Below, one piece after another: positions 37,686 through 48,974 of a stretch of DNA of 64,000 nt. The DNA is from Hirsutella rhossiliensis. Taxonomy: Eukaryota > Ascomycota > Sordariomycetes > Hypocreales > Ophiocordycipitaceae. Numbering within the stretch: the stretch's first letter is position 1; each line of letters opens with the position of its first letter. Under the pieces are notes generated by a model. The model was given only the letters and a program-made list of their open reading frames with translations, was not told the DNA's origin and did no database searches. The DNA lies in assembly GCF_020360975.1 (NCBI RefSeq), contig NW_025408667.1, positions 9,734,001 to 9,798,000 on the forward strand. Reading direction: 5' to 3'. Position numbers and translations under genes: made by a program.

Positions 37686-40600
37686 TCAGTCCGTGTCCCC
37701 CTCGCCGTCGCCGGCTGTCGGCACGATGCCCTCGTCCTTCCACCTGGCAAAGGCGTCCACATGCTCGCGCACCTCGTCCGGGCTCATGTCCCTCGTCCAC
37801 GGGGGGTTCTGCACCATCTTGTCCTGCAGCTTGTTCTTGCGAATGGTGCTGAGCGCCGAGCGGAGGTTATCCCGTCGCTCGGACATGATGGGCGTCTTGG
37901 GCGACTGGTCGTAGATGAAGTACTCGGACGTGCCGGGTGCCCAGACCATCTTGGAGCTCTTGAGGCAGATGCTCGTCGTCAGGTTCTCGCTATACAGCAG
38001 GGGCTTGGGCACGTTGTCGTCGTCCGAGTCCGTGTCCCCCGAGGGCATGTTGCGCGTAAGTACCACCTTTTGCAGCTTGGACCGCGGGATGCCCTCGGTC
38101 GGCTCCACGCGGATAAACGACGAGATGTAGTATTGCCAGCGCTCGCGCAACTGCATCTCGTCCATGTAAAACGTCGTGTCGTTGCGCTGCAGCCAGCGGA
38201 CCGTGGCCTCGGCCTTCTGCGGAAACTGCTTGCACTGTCAGCACGACTCTCACCTGCGCTCCAAGGTTAGACTTACCCAGCAAATCACAAAAATGTCACC
38301 TTCCTTGACGCACTTCTCGGCAAACTTGCGCGCGCTAATCTCCGTCTGGTAGCTCGTCTCATCCTTCTCGCGGCTCATGAGGTACTGGTGGATCAGGTCC
38401 GGTGTCTTCTCCTTTGCGTCGTTGCTGGTGCACGTCAGGGCGAGGCGGCAAAGCGTCTTGAGCTGGTCCTGGATGGTGTACAGCTTCCAGCCGCTCCGGA
38501 GGTAGTAGTGACGCAGCACTTCCTGGTACCGCGTCTCCTCGATCTCGCCGATAAGGTAGTCCTCGATCAACTCCACCGTCTTGGGCCAGAACTTGTCGGG
38601 ATCTTCGTCGGCTTCAAAGTAGTTGACAATAGTATCCGCGAACCCAATGTCTCGGGCAGGCTTGGGTCGATTGCGCCGCTCAATCTCGCGCGACACAATG
38701 TCCTTGCTCTCTTTGACCTCCACGAGCCGGCCGTAGACGGTCTGGAAGATACTGAAGAAGACGAAGATGGTCTGGTTTGCAAAGAAGTTGTACCACGGGC
38801 GGCGAAAGAAGCCGTCGGCCTTGAGCTCGCCATCGGCGTCGATGAGAGAGTTATCGCCACCCACAACGACCGGCTTGGGCACCGTCGGCATCCAGCGCTC
38901 GTTGGAGACCTCGGTGGCGGCTGCGTCGTCGAGCGCGTCGGGCATTTCTTCCTCGTTGGCCGATCCCACGTCGGGCGTCGTCTCCTTGCTCCCGGACGCC
39001 GCGCTGTCCTCCTTTTGGCTCCGCGGCTTGCTGCCGTTGCGACCGGGATCGAGAACCCCCCTAAGAAGATCTCCTTTCTTGCCGTTGCGCTTGCCGCGGC
39101 CGTTGGCCAGCTCGGTCGGCATCGGATCCTCGACCTCTTCCTCGGCCGAGTCAGGAGGTATCTTAGGCACCCTCTCTTGCACCGCGTCCTCGTTAAGGTC
39201 GAAAAAGTTCGTAATGAAGGACTCGAAAAACTCGGAAAGCCGCTCTTTCTCCTGGGCGCTGTGCTGGCCGCTATGGAGGGGGTAGAGCATCATGAGGCGG
39301 AGCAGGTCGAGAACGACGTCCTTGTCGCTAAAGTCCCAGACCAGCTGGTATCGGGGCGCCTTGCCCTTGAGGACACGCTCGCGCCGCTGTTCTTCGTGCT
39401 TGGTCTTGATGACGTCGACGAGGTGCTTGGCCGTCAGGTTCCTCTTGTCGTTGCTCTTGACGAGGATGCCCATGTGGTCGAGGCTCTTGAGGTACATGTG
39501 CTCCGTCTGAGCGTGCCACACCTTCTCCCACTCGCGCTGGGAGAAGCGCCACTCTTCGTCCTTTTGCTTCATGCGGGTGAGGAGGATGGGCACCACGTTG
39601 AACGGGTGGCTAAACAGGTCGTTGACCACCTCGATGCCCCTTTCGCCATATATCTTCTTACAGATGCGCTTGAATATCGAGGTGCTCTGACCCGCAAGCG
39701 CCGCCGGCATGTGGAAGGCCTCCCTCTCTGCCGGCGACATGGCCAGCATCTGCTGAGCCACGGGCTCAAGCAGCTGGATGCATTTGAGGTTGATCTCAAT
39801 GTTGAAGTCGTAGTCATGGCGCTCCTCCTCAATGCGGTGCAGTCCTTCCTCAAACTGGTTCTTGCGGTGCGCCACGAAGCCAGAGTCCTCACTCGCCCAG
39901 GTAGGGTGAGAGGCCCACTGGTCGTTGAGAACCGAGTTACACAGCTCATCACGTCCACTGCACGGCTTGAGACGCTCCTTTTCGCGGAGACGGGTTAGCA
40001 TGCTCAAGGACGAGACGGCGTTCGCGTCTACTGTACTTACACGCTTAGGCAGAAGCCTGTAGCTCGGTCCGTAGCCGCGGCAGTTGCTAAGAGAGAGCTT
40101 CTCGGTCGGCGGCGCAGGCCGATTGTCAATCATGACGTCGTGCGAGTCGACGCCAACAAATGTCTTCCAGAAGCTCATGAGGTCAGGGTTTGCGCCTATG
40201 AAGAGCGCGCCCTTGTGGAAGAGCGTGTTCTTGTCAATGATGTTTTGGCTGAAGAGGTTGCACAGCTTGAGGAACTCGTTCATGGAAGATCTGTTGCTCA
40301 GGAACTTCTTGACACGTTCGAAGAAGGCTATTTCTTCCTGGCTCGAGGTTGCCGAGGCACGCGCCGGATACGGCTCGGGCATCACCGGGGTGAGCGTTGG
40401 CTCAATCGCCGCCGCAGTGTCCCCGGCCCCTCGGGCGTGGCTGAGCTTGGGTCGCTTGTTGCCGTTGATGGCATTCTGTGGGAATCGTCCGACCGCAGCC
40501 GTCTCGATAAGCAGGGCCTCGGCGCTCTGGGCCTGCTTGTCGGTGCGGGGGCGCTTCTTGTCCTTGCTTGCGCTCGCAGGCGGGGCAAAGCTCCCGAGAG

Positions 40601-42924
40601 GGGGCAGCTTTTGCCCGTCTCTCATGCTCGGCTGCGGAGTGTGGCTCGGGCCCGGAGGCAAGGCGTCCTCAAGCCTTCCCTGAGCTGCTTTGGCCTGCCC
40701 GGCCGACTCTGGCAGGAACTGCTTGAAGTCCTCGAGAAGGTCCGGGGCTGAGTTGAAGAGGGTCGTGACCTGGGCATAGACGTCCTGGATGGGTTTCTGC
40801 TCTCGTTGATACGTCTGCAAGATCTCAAGAAACTGCTTGTAGATCTCTGGCTTGTCTTGGAAGCGATTCTGCAAGAAATGAATCGTGAGTATCATCCTGG
40901 TCAGCGGTGGGGGATTGAGAAACTCACCTTAATTTTGTTGACGTAGCTGATGGCATGGTTGAACTCAACAGGGCCCCTGCGCTCCATGCTGGCTTGACTC
41001 CCGTTGACGCCGCCAGGACCGGCACCAGGAGCTGGGGTCTGGGGACCGCGAGGGGCTGGGCCACCAGCAGCACCCGCGTTGCCCGGCATCTGGGGTGCGT
41101 TCCTCTGCGGGCCAGCCGCCTCGAACGCAGCGTTCTGTGCAGCCGCCTGGACGAAAAGGCTGGCGCCGCTCTGTGCCGTGGTGCTGAAGCTGGCTTCCGG
41201 GCTCTCGACGTTGTGCTGAGCCCGTTGCTGCCACTGGCCGCCACGCTCGGGGAAGGGGACTTGGCTGCCGCCCGAGCCATGGCCGTCGCCTTGGCCGCGC
41301 CCAGCGATGGACTGGACAGTCGTGCCCATCGGGGTGGTGACTCTGATAGTGTTTGGGTCGTTTCCTGCGCCGCATTCGATTCTATAGCCGGGAGGCAGAA
41401 ATGTGTTGAAGCCCTGGATGAGATTCGGGTGTCCGGCAAACAGCTCGGACACTCTGTTGATCACTCCTGGAGTATCAATGCTAAAGAAACGCTTAGCCGC
41501 CGGCCAGAAGGCAAAGAGAGAGAGGGGGCAGCTCACGCCTGGCTCTTGAAGTCCTTCATGATATCTAGGAATCGATTGTAAACATCGGGCTGATCGTGAA
41601 ACTGAACCTTGACCTGGTCAAGGTACGTCAGGGCATCCTGCGAGGTCCATGATTAGCTCGTGCTCAGCGATGGTTTTTGGTGCAGAGTTGGCGGGAGCGG
41701 GCAGTACGAGAGAGCAGTGGTAAATGTTCCAAAGCTCGACATTGTTTCCGCAGACAAGCATGGCTCTGCGGCCCCCTTCGCAGAGAGCCGACAGAAGGGC
41801 ATCAGTCAGGTGTGGCATGTTGCCGACATGTCCCATGCAAACAAACCCGCTTCTGAAGGCTGTGCCAGAAGCGAGCGGCGGTGCTTGACAGCGCCGTCGT
41901 GGTCGGGCGTGGCAAATATTTGAGGCCGTTCCGATGCGGGGAAAGCGAGCAAGGGACGTGGCTAGGAAAAGAAGCAAACGACGAGAGGGAAGAGAGGGCA
42001 AGGTCGGAGGTGACGAAGATGAATGTTGGGGAAAGATTTGCAAAATGTGAATGTTTTTGCCAAACATTTGGCAACACAGTGAACAAGGTCAGAAAAGCCT
42101 GGCAGCCTAGCAGCCATGTGGTTTCTTTGCTCTCGCTTTTGTGTTGGGCGTTGCCACTGCGACACGCGAGCAACTCATGTGACTGACGACAAAACACAAC
42201 TCACATTTAAAATGGGCTGCTGGCCCTGCGTAATGCCGCCTGGAATCTGGGGCCCAACAGGCACCACGCCCAGGATCGGGCCACCCTGCTTCCCACCACG
42301 CTGGCCCTCCTGTTGCGGCTGGGGGGGCTGCTGCTGGGCCTGCTGAGCTTGCTGCTGTTGCTGCTGCTGTTGTGGCTGTGGCTGCGGTTGCTGCTGCTGC
42401 TGCTGCTGCTGCGATGGACCACCTCCGTAGACTGAGGCCGTGCCGCTCGGCGCAGGCTGGGACGCACCCGGAGGAGCCTGCGAATGCGGAATGGGCGCAA
42501 AGACTTGGTGCTGGCTCGCAGCACCGGGCTGCCCGCCATGCGGCATCTGCCGACCGGGCTCGCCCTGCAGAGGCCCGCCGAAGCTGGCAGCGGCCATGGG
42601 GCCCGAGGGGGCACCCAGGTGAGCGGCGGGCGGTGGCGCGGCGCCGTTGTGGTTGGCCAGCAGGCCGCCGGGACTATGGATGGCGCCGGATATCCTAGAA
42701 GCCACGGGCTGGTGGATGGGTATCGAGCCGGCGGTGCTCTGATGGGGGGCCGGCGGGTAGCGGTCGCCCGCCTCTCGGTCTCGCTCGCGCTCGCGCTCCC
42801 GCTCACGCTCCTGGTCGCGGCGCATCTCCTCATGCTGCTGGATGGCCCGGTGGCGCTCCTCCATGTCGCGGTCGCGGTCAAAGGGCGGCCCGCCGTTGCG
42901 GCCGTGGAGGTTTTGGCTGTTCAT
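37686..42924 (-). CDS. SIN3: Sin3 transcriptional corepressor scaffold, six exons (1480 aa)
   Basis: Exons 42924-42205, 41637-41537, 41480-40928, 40868-40041, 39977-38277 and 38225-37686 keep frame throughout. The N-terminus holds an Arg/Glu/Asp repeat run and a polyglutamine tract (about residues 165-215). PAH1 spans about 241-310 ([24 protein letters not shown]), PAH2 about 447-520 ([26 protein letters not shown]) and PAH3 follows near 655-720 ([10 protein letters not shown]..). The histone-deacetylase interaction region starts at [16 protein letters not shown] and continues with [14 protein letters not shown]. Sin3 bridges DNA-bound repressors to the Rpd3 deacetylase in the nucleus. Intron 1 is unusually long (567 nt); the others are 51-63 nt. 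A 5' UTR intron, GTAAGT at 43148 to CAG at 42931, is plausible. Confidence 0.95.
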
Positions 42925-42930
42925 GCTGAT

Positions 42931-43148
42931 CTGGACAAGGGCGTCAGCAAAAAGTTTCCAGCCCACGGGGCGGACAAGAGCGGACGGCCGAAACTCGCCA
43001 AGGGGAAAAGGGAGAAGGAAACGCTTGGAGAGAGAGCGGACACGACGGCTGCGTCCTCTGCGAAGCGCCCAAGGAGAGCCGTCGGGAACAGGGGGGCAGG
43101 GCCGTCGCGAGGGAAGACAGCAAGGAGCGACGACGCGAGCAGACTTAC
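42931..43148 (-). other. Probable 5' UTR intron of SIN3
   Basis: On the minus strand a strong GTAAGT donor (43148) and a TCCAG acceptor (42931) flank 218 nt and end six bases before the SIN3 ATG. This is a prediction from splice-site strings only. Confidence 0.4.
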
Positions 43149-44004
43149 GGCGTAGCGGCTCACCGACAACGGCGAGAATCAACATGAAAGGCAAAAGACC
43201 TCTCAGGCAGTGGTGTCGGGGTGTATAGAAAGAGGTCGATGGCGGCGCGCAAGAGTAAGAAATAAGGGGGGCAGATGCGTGTGTGCAGAGTTGGGGGGAG
43301 CTCTGCTGCCTTTGCTGGGCGCACAAAGAGAGTTGAGAGTGACGGGATCTGATCTGACGGACCGACCGCCCAGGGCCCAGGGGTGGGGCCCACTGACAGC
43401 AGTCCGCAATAGCGCGGGAAGCCTGCCCCGTCACGTGCTGATAAGTCGCACCCTACGGCTGTCGCAAGGCGCCGCCCCGCCTCCGGGCCTTATCTCTGGC
43501 CAGCCTTGCGAGCAAACCAATGTCGTCACGGCGTGAAGAGCCGAAGCGAAGCGCCTGCACCGCACAGCCGCGAGCAAAAGGGTTAGTGGCCCCATTCTCC
43601 AGGCACAAGCTTACGCACATCCATCCCCTGCTTGGCCTCGCCCTTTGTCCCTTGCTCGCAAAGTTTGGCCACGCTCCATCAATGGGAACTTGTTTCTCTT
43701 CATGACGGCAAACCTCAGATGGCCGCTCTGAATATACTGCACGCAATGCCACAGACCGCTCCACACTCAAAGAAAATGCTTCGCCTGTCAATCACCAATC
43801 TGTCTCTGCGCGCCTCAACTCCAAACGCAATACGTACCAAGCCGTGCTTTGAAAAGCACCCTGTTCATCAACCACCAGTGACAACTCCTCGTCTTTTCAC
43901 CTCGTTAATATCATTGTATGAAGAGTAAAATTTAAAATTTCGCTAACCTCGTTTCTATGCGCCTACGATACGTCCACGGGTGCCCCTCCGCGATCCCTCT
44001 GCCT
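43149..44004. other. SIN3 promoter region and TAF2 3' flank
   Basis: No supported gene; small frames on both strands lack motifs. The TAF2 stop at 44005-44007 lies directly beside this region, so it includes the TAF2 3' UTR. Confidence 0.5.
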
Positions 44005-47000
44005 TTACGAGCCTGGCGGCGGCGGCGGTGGCGGCGGCGCGGGCTTTCGGATAATCTTAATCTTTGGCCGGGCACTCGCCTGTGTCCCAGACGCCGGGCT
44101 ATCAGCCTTGGACGTAGGAGCCGGTGTCACGGGGGCGTTGGCTGGCGCCTTGGCCGGCTGCGGGACAGCTTGGGGCGAGGCCGAAGCGCCGCCGCCGCCG
44201 GTTGGCAAAGGCTTCCGCTCTCCCGTCGGGAGCGGCTTCCTCGCAGGTTTCGCGGGGGCAACCTCCTTCGCGGTACCCGGTGCAGACTCCTTCGGGGCTC
44301 CGGACGGCAAGGCGGTCCTGCCACCTGGTGATGGGCCCCAAGGCTGACCCAGAATGACGGCAAGACGCGTGGGATTGTTTGTCTTGAGCGTGACGATCCG
44401 TCTCTTCTTGGCCGGCTTGATCGCCTCCAGGTTCACCGGCCGCGACTCCGTCTTAGGGCGCTTCGGCGCCGGCGTGCCACCGTCTTCCTTTTCCGGACGG
44501 GCTCTTTTGGCCGATTGGGTAGAAGGTGTCTCTGACGCTCGAGGTGCCGTCGCCCTCGTCGCCTTGGGTGGTTGAGATACGGACGGCGGAGCGGTTGCCG
44601 TCGGGAAGGCTGCTGAGCCGGGCAGGACGGAAGGGCGCTGCGGCGTCGAGGCCTTTGTGCTGATCTTGATCGACGATGTCCTGGGGACGGCGATGGGTTT
44701 CTTGGGCTCCTGGACGGGCAGCGGGGACAGCGCTCCCTTTGGCTTGATCTTGTAATACGACTTGAAGTTAACAATCATCGACGAGGGATGCGCCCCGCCG
44801 TGTCTCGCGGCCGAAGATCCGTGCGCGCGCGCTCGATCGATGGGCTTCTGAGCCGGCCTCTCCACCTTCCAGCCCTTAGGCAGGTTCAGAGTGAGCACCC
44901 AGCTTCTGGCCTCCTCAAACATCATGGCCGCCAGGTCGAGCAGGCTCTCGACCTCGGCGCGTCCGAGCTCTGGGTGGTCGAGCGCCTTACGCACCGCCGT
45001 GCTGTAGTGCCTCTCGTCCTTGCCGTACGTCTCCTCCATCTCCTTGCGCAACGCCTTGAGCGCGGCGTCGAGGTTTTCCTTTCGCGCAAACATGATCTTT
45101 CGAGCCTCAATCTCCTGGGCGCTGTCCTGGACTAGCAGCAGCGGATCCGCCTCGTCTAAGGCCGGCTCATTCTGGGCCACCTTGGTGTGTTCCCCAAAAG
45201 CAATGGCTGCGAGCCCGCGCGCCATGGCCTGGATGAGCTTGTTGCGCACGTACGGCGATCGGTCCGTCATGAGAGAGTACAGGAAAAATGAGAAGAAAGT
45301 CGGCTCCATCAGGGCGCCGAGATCAATCAAGGCTTCAAAGGCCTTGATCCGTATCAGGTCGCGGGTCCCGTCCAGGACATACTGCGCAAAGTCCGTGTAC
45401 TGGGAAGGGATAACCACCGCCTTCATCAGCCGCTGCTTCGCGTCCAATCCCGCAATGGTCCAGATGTTTTGGTACGAGTTTGTCCATTCGTCGCGCCGCA
45501 GGACTCGTTCTATCTGCTCAAGGGCTTCCTCGAGGAACTGGCGTTCCTCCTCACTGGGGACCTTGTTCTGCCGCGAGAACCAGTCGTCTTGCTGCGACGG
45601 AATGAGGGACGTGGCCAGGGCTTCCAACAGAGTGGCTATGTAGAAGTGATCCGAGTGGGGGTTGTCCTCGTTGTTGTTGAACAGGAGCTGGTCCATAATG
45701 AAGCGACGAGCCTCGAGCGGACACCTGTACGTGTGGTCCCGGACGTCGGCAACGGCCTTGATGATGGCGCACCGCACGTTGTACTGCTTTTTGTCGGAAA
45801 AGTCGTTTGGGTAGGGCTGGTTCGTCTGGTCGTAGCAAAACATCTCGCGAAAGGCCCTCAGGAGCTGCCGCAGGCCGAGCATGGGAATGTCCTTGATGTT
45901 GGCCTGCCGAGTCAGGGCCCGCGCCGCCATGGTGCGAATGCCGTGAAAGTAGCGACGGTCGACCAGAGTCCGCACCAGGAAGCCCGACGCGATGGGATGG
46001 AGCGGCCCCTGGCTCAGGTACAGCATGGCATCCTGTTGCGCCACCACGTCCCTGTCCTGCTGCAGCTGGGACACGTACATGTACGGCTCGAGATTCCGCT
46101 TCATGTCGCAAGCCCACTCAAAGTCGGCGTCGATACGGATCCATTCGTAGGATTCCTGGTCCATCTTCCGCTCCGTCTCGGGATCCCACTCTATGAGCTC
46201 CCAGTCTCTCAGGTCGTCCGGACTCTGAAGCACGTCGCCGAGGCTGTAGAGTAGCGCATCATCGGCGTTTTCCGCGATTTCTGCGCTTGCGCCGGCGTTT
46301 TGCTTCTCCTTTAAGCGCCGAGTGCGCTTGAGGCGCTTGTACTTTGTGTTGTAGGGGATCTCGAACTTGGTTGAGCGCGTGGCGTCCTCACGAATCTCCA
46401 AGATGTGCTCATACGGGGTCCCGTCTGCTTCGTGGATCCTTATTGTCATGGGGCCCGTGAACAGCGGCTGCACGTCGTCGACATTGAGCCCGGCCCGCCG
46501 TTCCTTGACGACGCGTAGGAAGTCGCCCTTTTCCATTTCTGCCTTTTTGCTGGCCTGGTGCTGAACTTGATTGAGGGTCAACTCGACGCAGAGCCTCTTC
46601 TTATTGAATTTGGCCTTGATGTCGAACCTCGGGCAGCCGGTGCCGTAGATCCACTGGTTCCAAAACGTCTCGAGGCGGGTCCGCGAGCCCTTTTCGCAGG
46701 TGACCCTAAACTTTTCCGTGTCGAGGATGGTCGACTTGTCGCTGCTCTCAATCTGAGCCTTTGTCAAGAACTTTTGCAGGATGCGCGTCAGACCATGGCC
46801 ACCCGACGCCTTGGCCAGCCTCTTGTCGAGGATGAAGATGACAACGGGGGCCTTGACGGCCATGAAGTCCATCTCGGACTGGTCGAGATGGAGATGTGGC
46901 CCAAGCTCCCACAGCGAGGGTCGGCCAACGTCCATCCGGACGAGCTTGTCGGAGGTGGCCTTTATGCGAAACCGGTGCTCGTTGTTGCCGCAGAGCTTCT

Positions 47001-48468
47001 TCATGAAGAGATCAGTCATGTAGTGGGCGATGCCGAGGACCAGCCAGAGGTCGTTTCGCGTGTTGGGTATCATGTTGATGCCGATCCACTGGGACGTTAG
47101 CGTAAAGGCAATCTTTCTCGTCACATCCATCTCGACGTCGATGACGTCTTCGGGGAAGAGCAGCCGGTTACTGACAAAGGCCAGCGAATGCAGGGCCACG
47201 GTGTCGTCGATCATGTCGTCGAGGAAGCAGACCTTGAAGTTGCTAAAGGGATACTTGGCAAACGTATACGTCAGAAAGTCGGCGGCCATGGTCAAGGCGG
47301 CCGCCGTGTTGCGGACCCAGTCGCCGCGGTTCGGCAGGCAGTAGGCGTGGATCTTGAGAGCGCTCATGCCGAGCTTGACCTCGTCCTCTTCGGTCCGAAA
47401 CTCGGAGGACAGGTCGATGTGCTCAAAGGGGCCGACGGCGAAGCCCAGCTTTTGCACAGATGCCTTCTTCTCCGGCTCAAACGTCATGATTTTCTTGTGG
47501 TCGTCTTGGGGATCCACGGCCTCCTCCATAAGGAAACCGGAGCACACGACCGTCATTTCTCTCAGCTTGTCCTCTTCGGCGAGGCGGAGGCCCCTGTCCC
47601 GCCCGTCGGGGTGCGTCTTGTCCGCTCCGGGGCCATTGGCGGAAGATACATCCTGCTGGGTAGCCAGGGCCTGTTGGAGCGCGTCACCGAGGGTGCGAGG
47701 GTACTTGATGGATATTCTCCAGTCGCAGCGCGCACCGTGGTCGTCGACGCAGGGGAAGATGCAAGAGGCGGTGCCTGGCTGGATCGAGTGGCGGGTGTAC
47801 ATGTGCGAGAACCTGCTATCCAGGGGGTCGACGCCGACAAAGTGTAGTCCATCGCGGGGGCTCCTGTTGGCGAAGGGGACGGTGATTTTGTACTGGCGGT
47901 GCCCCTTTTCGACGGCATCGAGGTTCGTAATGGACTTTCGGATGATGAGCCTCGGGCGGTCCTGCTCGGCCTTTCCACGCAGGCTGACGCGGAGCGACCC
48001 GTAGGCCGGCGTGCAGCCCTCGAGCTCTCTATTCTCGGCTGCAACGTCGGTCTTGCGGGTGTGGAAGATGGAGCGGGCACGGATGCGGCGCAGGTCGTGG
48101 TGCTCGGCCCTCCAGTTCCAGCCGTCGGGGTGGGAGAGCTTTTTGTAGGGGTCGAGATAGTCGACGTGGGCCTTGCGTTTCGGGCCCTCGATGACTTCGC
48201 CGTGCGCGTCGCGGAGGTCGGTTATGGTGACGCGGTCCGTATCGATTTCGCAGTGGGCAGCGTCGAGGGCAATCTCCTCAACCTTGTCGTTGAAGGTGAC
48301 GACGTAGATGTCGGTGGTGCCGTCGATGCGCCTGTCGTGGAAGTTGACCTCGAGATTGACCTCCTGCTTGACGATGAAGTATTCTTGGATCGGCCGGTCC
48401 TGGATGAGCGGGAGGCCGTCGGCGCCATCGAGCAGTGGGTGCTGCTCGGCGCCTTGGAGCAGGGACAT
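44005..48468 (-). CDS. TAF2: TFIID subunit TAF2 (M1-aminopeptidase-like)
   Basis: A single uninterrupted frame of 1487 residues. The ATG at 48468 (GCCGCCATGTCC) is preferred over the upstream in-frame ATG because the following HFIVKQEVNLEVNF-like segment starts the conserved N-terminal beta domain. The aminopeptidase-like fold is visible (HYIQPGTASCIFPCVDD, VCFLDDMIDDTVALHSLAFVSNRLLF, WLVLGIAHYMTDLFMKKLCGNNEHRFR), but the zinc-binding HExxH of true M1 peptidases is absent, as expected for TAF2. A HEAT-like C-terminal half follows (about residues 850-1200). The last about 250 residues are a Lys/Pro/Ala-rich disordered tail ending in a proline run. In TFIID, TAF2 binds TAF8 and the Initiator region of core promoters. 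No intron was found, unusual next to intron-bearing neighbours. Confidence 0.93.
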   Translation of the reverse strand: MSLLQGAEQHPLLDGADGLPLIQDRPIQEYFIVKQEVNLEVNFHDRRIDGTTDIYVVTFNDKVEEIALDAAHCEIDTDRVTITDLRDAHGEVIEGPKRKAHVDYLDPYKKLSHPDGWNWRAEHHDLRRIRARSIFHTRKTDVAAENRELEGCTPAYGSLRVSLRGKAEQDRPRLIIRKSITNLDAVEKGHRQYKITVPFANRSPRDGLHFVGVDPLDSRFSHMYTRHSIQPGTASCIFPCVDDHGARCDWRISIKYPRTLGDALQQALATQQDVSSANGPGADKTHPDGRDRGLRLAEEDKLREMTVVCSGFLMEEAVDPQDDHKKIMTFEPEKKASVQKLGFAVGPFEHIDLSSEFRTEEDEVKLGMSALKIHAYCLPNRGDWVRNTAAALTMAADFLTYTFAKYPFSNFKVCFLDDMIDDTVALHSLAFVSNRLLFPEDVIDVEMDVTRKIAFTLTSQWIGINMIPNTRNDLWLVLGIAHYMTDLFMKKLCGNNEHRFRIKATSDKLVRMDVGRPSLWELGPHLHLDQSEMDFMAVKAPVVIFILDKRLAKASGGHGLTRILQKFLTKAQIESSDKSTILDTEKFRVTCEKGSRTRLETFWNQWIYGTGCPRFDIKAKFNKKRLCVELTLNQVQHQASKKAEMEKGDFLRVVKERRAGLNVDDVQPLFTGPMTIRIHEADGTPYEHILEIREDATRSTKFEIPYNTKYKRLKRTRRLKEKQNAGASAEIAENADDALLYSLGDVLQSPDDLRDWELIEWDPETERKMDQESYEWIRIDADFEWACDMKRNLEPYMYVSQLQQDRDVVAQQDAMLYLSQGPLHPIASGFLVRTLVDRRYFHGIRTMAARALTRQANIKDIPMLGLRQLLRAFREMFCYDQTNQPYPNDFSDKKQYNVRCAIIKAVADVRDHTYRCPLEARRFIMDQLLFNNNEDNPHSDHFYIATLLEALATSLIPSQQDDWFSRQNKVPSEEERQFLEEALEQIERVLRRDEWTNSYQNIWTIAGLDAKQRLMKAVVIPSQYTDFAQYVLDGTRDLIRIKAFEALIDLGALMEPTFFSFFLYSLMTDRSPYVRNKLIQAMARGLAAIAFGEHTKVAQNEPALDEADPLLLVQDSAQEIEARKIMFARKENLDAALKALRKEMEETYGKDERHYSTAVRKALDHPELGRAEVESLLDLAAMMFEEARSWVLTLNLPKGWKVERPAQKPIDRARAHGSSAARHGGAHPSSMIVNFKSYYKIKPKGALSPLPVQEPKKPIAVPRTSSIKISTKASTPQRPSVLPGSAAFPTATAPPSVSQPPKATRATAPRASETPSTQSAKRARPEKEDGGTPAPKRPKTESRPVNLEAIKPAKKRRIVTLKTNNPTRLAVILGQPWGPSPGGRTALPSGAPKESAPGTAKEVAPAKPARKPLPTGERKPLPTGGGGASASPQAVPQPAKAPANAPVTPAPTSKADSPASGTQASARPKIKIIRKPAPPPPPPPPGS

Positions 48469-48558
48469 GGCGGCGAGGAGATGGCGGCGAGGAGATGGAG
48501 GGCGAAGCGAGGTCTGACAGGTTCCAGGAGGATATCTACAGCCCCAGCGAGCCCGCTT

Positions 48559-48638
48559 CCTCACAGGGCTTGCACCTCACAGGGCTTGCACCTCACAGGG
48601 CTTGCACCTCACAGGGCTTGCACCTCACAGGGCTTGCA
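48559..48638. repeat. Five-copy 16-bp tandem repeat
   Basis: CTCACAGGGCTTGCAC repeated five times head to tail, the last copy changing to CATCGG. It lies about 90-170 bp upstream of the TAF2 ATG. Confidence 0.9.
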
Positions 48639-48841
48639 TCGGCGGCTGCCCTTTGCTGTGCTGTGCCCCGGCGGGGTTTGGCCACCTCTGTCGTCAGCGC
48701 CAGTCGCCTCGCTCGTCATGACGGGGCCCAACTCTTGGCTGCCGTGACTCTGTCGTGCGGTGTGGCGCGAGCTGTCGCCGGTCGGAGCGGACGAGTGCGT
48801 GCAGGTCGGAGCCTCGAGGCGATTCAGGAACGGCAGGCGGC

Positions 48842-48911
48842 ACTGGATCGAGCCAGCCGCTGCAAAAAGAAAAAAATAGGATCGAGCCAGCCACTGCAAA
48901 AAGAAAAAACT
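48842..48911. repeat. Two-copy tandem duplication (about 33-34 bp)
   Basis: GGATCGAGCCAGCC followed by (G/A)CTGCAAAAAGAAAAAA occurs twice in tandem, with one substitution and small A-run differences. Confidence 0.85.
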
Positions 48912-48974
48912 AAGAGGCGGGTGGAAAAGGAGAGAACAAACGCCCGAAACGCCCGAAACGCCGCAAATTTTTTT

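Larger units (their letters stand above)
48469..48974. promoter_or_regulatory. TAF2 upstream region with tandem repeats
   Basis: Intergenic DNA between TAF2 and the next minus gene. It carries a 16-bp tandem repeat (48559-48638) and a 33-bp tandem duplication (48842-48911). Being directly 5' of TAF2 it should contain that promoter; no specific box is identified. Confidence 0.45.

Noticed and set aside
38388..39998. 536-codon plus-strand frame opposite SIN3
   Set aside because: Antisense shadow of the fifth SIN3 exon.
48559..48638. Regular repeats resembling a CRISPR array
   Set aside because: Units are directly adjacent without spacers and the genome is eukaryotic.
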